DNA from: an uncultured Olsenella sp.
GTDB taxonomy: Bacteria > Actinomycetota > Coriobacteriia > Coriobacteriales > Atopobiaceae
DNA length: 15,135 nucleotides
Assembly: GCA_937900605.1 (NCBI GenBank)
Contig: CALCDK010000157.1
Coordinates: forward strand, 1-15,135
Direction of reading: 5' to 3'
Program-made: the position numbers and the translations under genes
The notes under the pieces: generated by a model
Seen by the model: the letters and a program-made list of their open reading frames with translations, nothing else
What the model was told of the DNA's origin: nothing
The model's database searches: none
Part shown: in pieces, positions 12,944 to 15,135 of the stretch
Position numbering within the stretch: the first letter of the stretch is position 1
Layout: every line of letters starts with the position of its first letter

Positions 12944-12990
12944 AGGACGCCCCCACGAGCCGCGTGCTCGTGGGGGCGTCCTTCTGTCTC
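12944..12990 (+). terminator. Intrinsic terminator of rpmE
   Basis: A perfect 17-bp stem (12944-12960 with 12966-12982) closes on a CGCGT loop and is followed by TCTGTCTC. It lies 21 nt after the rpmE stop. It is the most convincing terminator in the window. Confidence 0.9.
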
Positions 12991-13068
12991 GCGACGTCGT
13001 GTGGGGGAGTGTGGGGTGCGTGCGGGCCCCGCCGCGCCGCCGGGCGTGCGGCCCGCACGGCGCGGCAG

Positions 13069-13084
13069 CGCGGCACCTCTCGCC
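13069..13084 (-). repeat. Post-stop word after the frameshifted membrane gene
   Basis: On the minus strand GGCGAGAGGTGCCGCG begins 4 nt after the TAG at 13091-13089. It matches the walJ and xthA copies at 15 of 16 bases. Confidence 0.65.
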
Positions 13085-13088
13085 CGCG

Positions 13089-14632
13089 CTACTGGCGCTC
13101 CAGGGTGAAGCGGTCGGTGCAGGTGACGGTCCTCTCGACCGGGATGAACAGGACCGATCCGGTGTGCGGGTAGGTGGTCCTGACCAGCGCGGTCACGCGG
13201 TCGGGGTCCTCTGCCGAGCCGAAGCCCAGCTTGAGGGTGACGGTGCCGCCCACCTGGTCGGGCAGGGTCGAGACGAACGTGAGGTCGCTGCCCGTCTCGT
13301 CGTCGTGGCCGCCCACGAGCGTCGCGGTGAAGGGCACGTCCTCGAAGGCCAGGTCGCCGTCGCAGCCGGGCTGGTCGCGCTGCGGGGGCTCGTGGAAGTG
13401 CGCGAGCCGGCGTCGTCGGTGGTGCCCGACTCGATGGTCACCGAGAGGCCCTGCCCCTGGGCGGCCAGGCACTTGCGGCCCGCGGAGTCCTGGCTCTGGA
13501 AGGTGCCCGCCCACGTGCCGAGCAGCGGGTCGAACACGCGCGTCTTGGACCCGGACGAGGCCGTGGCGCCCGCGACCTCCCACTGGCCGCTGGCGGGACG
13601 GAAGCTGAACGAGACCTCGAGGTCGCAGACGTAGGCCTCGTAGGGGCTCGCCTTGGCGAGGCGCAGCACGAGCCGGTCGGTCTGGGCCTGCTCGTCGAAG
13701 GACTCCTCGGTCACCTCGAACTGCGCGCCGGCGTAGACCTCCCGCAGCGACAGCGTGGTGGCGCCGGGGTCGGGCCGCAGGTCGCGCTCGGCCAGGTCGA
13801 GAAGGTCGCCCACGTTGGCCACGACCCTCGCGCGGTCGACGCCGGCCAGCGCGGTCCAGGCCACCTGGGCGTCGACCTCCTCGCCGATGGGCTCCCATGC
13901 GCGGTCCACGCGGGCGTAGCCCAGGCGGGCGTTCTTCTCGGCGCGGACGGAGCGGCCCTCGTAGGTGACGAGGACGTCGGCCTCCGCGTAGGCCGAGGCG
14001 CCGAAGCGCGCGGCCGAGCTGTCGATGGCGGTGGGTCGGCGCGCCTGGGAGCGCACCTCGACGCTGCGGGCCACGAGCACGTCGTCGGGCCCGTAGAGGC
14101 CGGGTGAGTAGGCAGGCGCCTGCACGCGGGCCAGCGCGTCGTCGGTGACGTAGTCGCGGCCGGGGACGTTGTTGGCGCGCGCGAACGCCAGGGCGAGCAG
14201 GCACGCCATCGCGACGCACAGCAGCGCGAGGGCCGCCGTGGCCGCGCGGTGGCGCCCGGCGAGCTCGCGGGCTGCCTGCCACCTGCCGCGCAGGTAGCTG
14301 CCGAGGGTGCCGCCCACGTCGCGCAGGCGCACGGGCTCGTCGCAGGCCGCGGGGCGCGTGGCGTCGGCGACGGCGTCGCGGTGGCAGGTCGCGTCCGGGC
14401 ACGCGCCGTCGCGCTGGCCCGACGCGGCCCGCTGGCCCACCCCGGCCCGCTGGCCCGTCGCGTCGTCCCTCTCGCCGGCGTCGGGCGCGGGCGAGCCCAC
14501 GGCCGCGCCGTCCGTTGCGTCGGCCGGGCCCGCCTGCGGCGCCGTCGCCGCGTCCCTCTCGCCGCCGAGCTCGCGCGTGGGCTGGGCGCCCTCGAGCGTC
14601 GTGTCGGGGTCCCTCTGGTCGTCGTTCGCCAT
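13089..14632 (-). pseudogene. Single-pass membrane protein, split by a -1 frameshift
   Basis: The minus-strand start at 14632 is fixed by GGGAGG just upstream. Residues 1-110 are polar and low-complexity (repeated GERD/GQR stretches). A membrane helix follows at about 131-151, then a large domain, probably extracytoplasmic. Near residue 409 (about 13406) the frame breaks. The original frame degenerates into Ser/Thr/Arg/Pro text and stops at 13193. The next frame continues as sensible protein (LAHFHEPPQRDQPGCDGDLAFEDVPF... to FTLERQ) with G/C third bases and stops at 13089. One missing base restores a 514-residue protein. A run of five G at 13384-13388 is an alternative site for a lost base. 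The intact protein would have a GTWAGTFQSQ...KCLAAQGQGLSVTI domain late in the sequence; I do not recognise a named function. It may be a true pseudogene or a sequencing error. Confidence 0.75.
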
Positions 14633-14728
14633 GCGTCCTCCCTTGTTCGCAGGCCTCCAGTTTCTCACAAGCCCCGTGGGCACATGGCGAGGTCGTGAGG
14701 GCCGTCCGTGCCAGGTGCGCAAACGCGC

Positions 14729-14734
14729 TATGAT
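14729..14734 (+). promoter_or_regulatory. -10 box candidate for prfA
   Basis: TATGAT matches TATAAT at 5/6 and lies 34 nt before the prfA start. A weak -35, GTGCCA (14708-14713), is 15 nt away, shorter than ideal. Confidence 0.45.
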
Positions 14735-14768
14735 ATGTGGGCTAATGACTAGACGCGAGGAGCAACCA

Positions 14769-15135
14769 ATGCGCGACAAGCTACTCAAGATCATCGAGGC
14801 GTACGAGGAGCTCGAGAAGAAGCTCATCGACCCCGAGGTCGTCTCCGACCCCAAGCAGTACGCCCGCCTTGCCAAGGAGCACGCCAACCAGGGCGAGCTC
14901 GTCGCCAAGGCGCGCGAGTACCTCACGGCCCTCGACGACATCGAGGCCGCCAAGGAGATGCTCCACGAGACCTCCGACGCCGACGAGAAGGCCATGCTCC
15001 AGGAGGACATCTCCGCCAACGAGGCCAAGCTCCCCGAGCTCGAGGACGAGATCAAGGTCATGCTCATCCCCGGCGACCCCAACGACGAGAAGGACACCAT
15101 CGTCGAGATCCGCGCCGGCGTGGGCGGCGACGAGG
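14769..15135 (+). CDS. prfA: Peptide chain release factor 1, N-terminal part
   Basis: RF1 recognises UAA and UAG in the ribosomal A site and triggers peptide release. Only the first 122 codons are present; the window ends inside the gene, which is normally about 355 residues long. The visible part is the helical N-terminal domain (MRDKLLKIIEAYEELEKKLIDPEVVSDPKQY ...). It runs into IVEIRAGVGGDE, which begins the core domain where RF1 usually reads EIRAGTGGDEA. The codon-recognition PxT motif and the GGQ loop lie beyond the edge. The ATG at 14769 follows GAGGAGC. In many Gram-positives rpmE lies close upstream of prfA, as here, but the frameshifted minus-strand gene intervenes. Confidence 0.95.
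   Translation, partial: MRDKLLKIIEAYEELEKKLIDPEVVSDPKQYARLAKEHANQGELVAKAREYLTALDDIEAAKEMLHETSDADEKAMLQEDISANEAKLPELEDEIKVMLIPGDPNDEKDTIVEIRAGVGGDE

Noticed and set aside
13384..13412. Programmed -1 frameshifting in the membrane gene
   Set aside because: No slippery heptamer of the X-XXY-YYZ type is in frame at the junction, so a lost base is simpler.

Overview
The window is very GC-rich and densely coded, with nearly every codon ending in G or C. I see no insertion sequence, phage gene, tRNA, rRNA or CRISPR array. It looks like core chromosome from a high-GC actinobacterium. My best guess is class Coriobacteriia (Olsenella/Atopobiaceae-like), judged from the L31 protein with a long Ala/Lys/Glu tail near prfA and from the style of the two small hypothetical proteins at the left end. 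This placement rests on recall, not on a search.

Layout, left to right. (1) 64-935: two convergent small hypothetical genes, an acidic disordered protein and a C-tail-anchored membrane protein. (2) 936-1270: a long, partly AT-rich gap leading into an Hsp20 gene (1271-1705). (3) 1986-2792: a WalJ/YycJ-type metallo-beta-lactamase-fold protein. (4) 3032-5288: tilS and hpt, a pairing common in Gram-positives, followed at once by a PLP aminotransferase (5294-6487). (5) 6567-7394: a PHP phosphatase of the YcdX type, convergent with an exonuclease III/AP endonuclease (7504-8295, minus). (6) 8517-9266: a sirtuin, divergent from the exonuclease across a small tandem-repeat array. (7) 9457-11570: a fused dihydropteroate synthase-HPPK (folate) gene, overlapped by a degenerate biotin-ligase-like gene. 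(8) 11567-12343 (minus): type III pantothenate kinase, which shares its stop-codon bases with the biotin-ligase-like gene. (9) 12509-12922: rpmE with a structured leader and a textbook terminator. (10) 13089-14632 (minus): a frameshifted membrane protein gene. (11) 14769 to the end: the start of prfA.

Most transcription units show a plausible -10 hexamer (TACACT, TATGCT, TACAAT, TATACT, TATGAT), usually 25-70 nt before the start codon and mostly without a convincing -35. Ribosome binding sites are strong and settle most starts.

The most interesting unexplained structure lies between genes. A 16-nt word close to GGCGAGAGGGGCCGCG sits 4-11 nt after the stop codon, in sense orientation, for walJ, tilS, sir2, xthA and the frameshifted membrane gene, and its GGCGAGAGG core overlaps the stop of folP-folK. 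Inverted copies occur upstream of other genes. The tilS stop region itself has been tandemly duplicated with the word. Further short repeats (14-bp, 17/20-bp and 28-bp) and near-identical hairpins flank several genes. No multi-gene novel system is evident; the candidate novelty is this repeat family.
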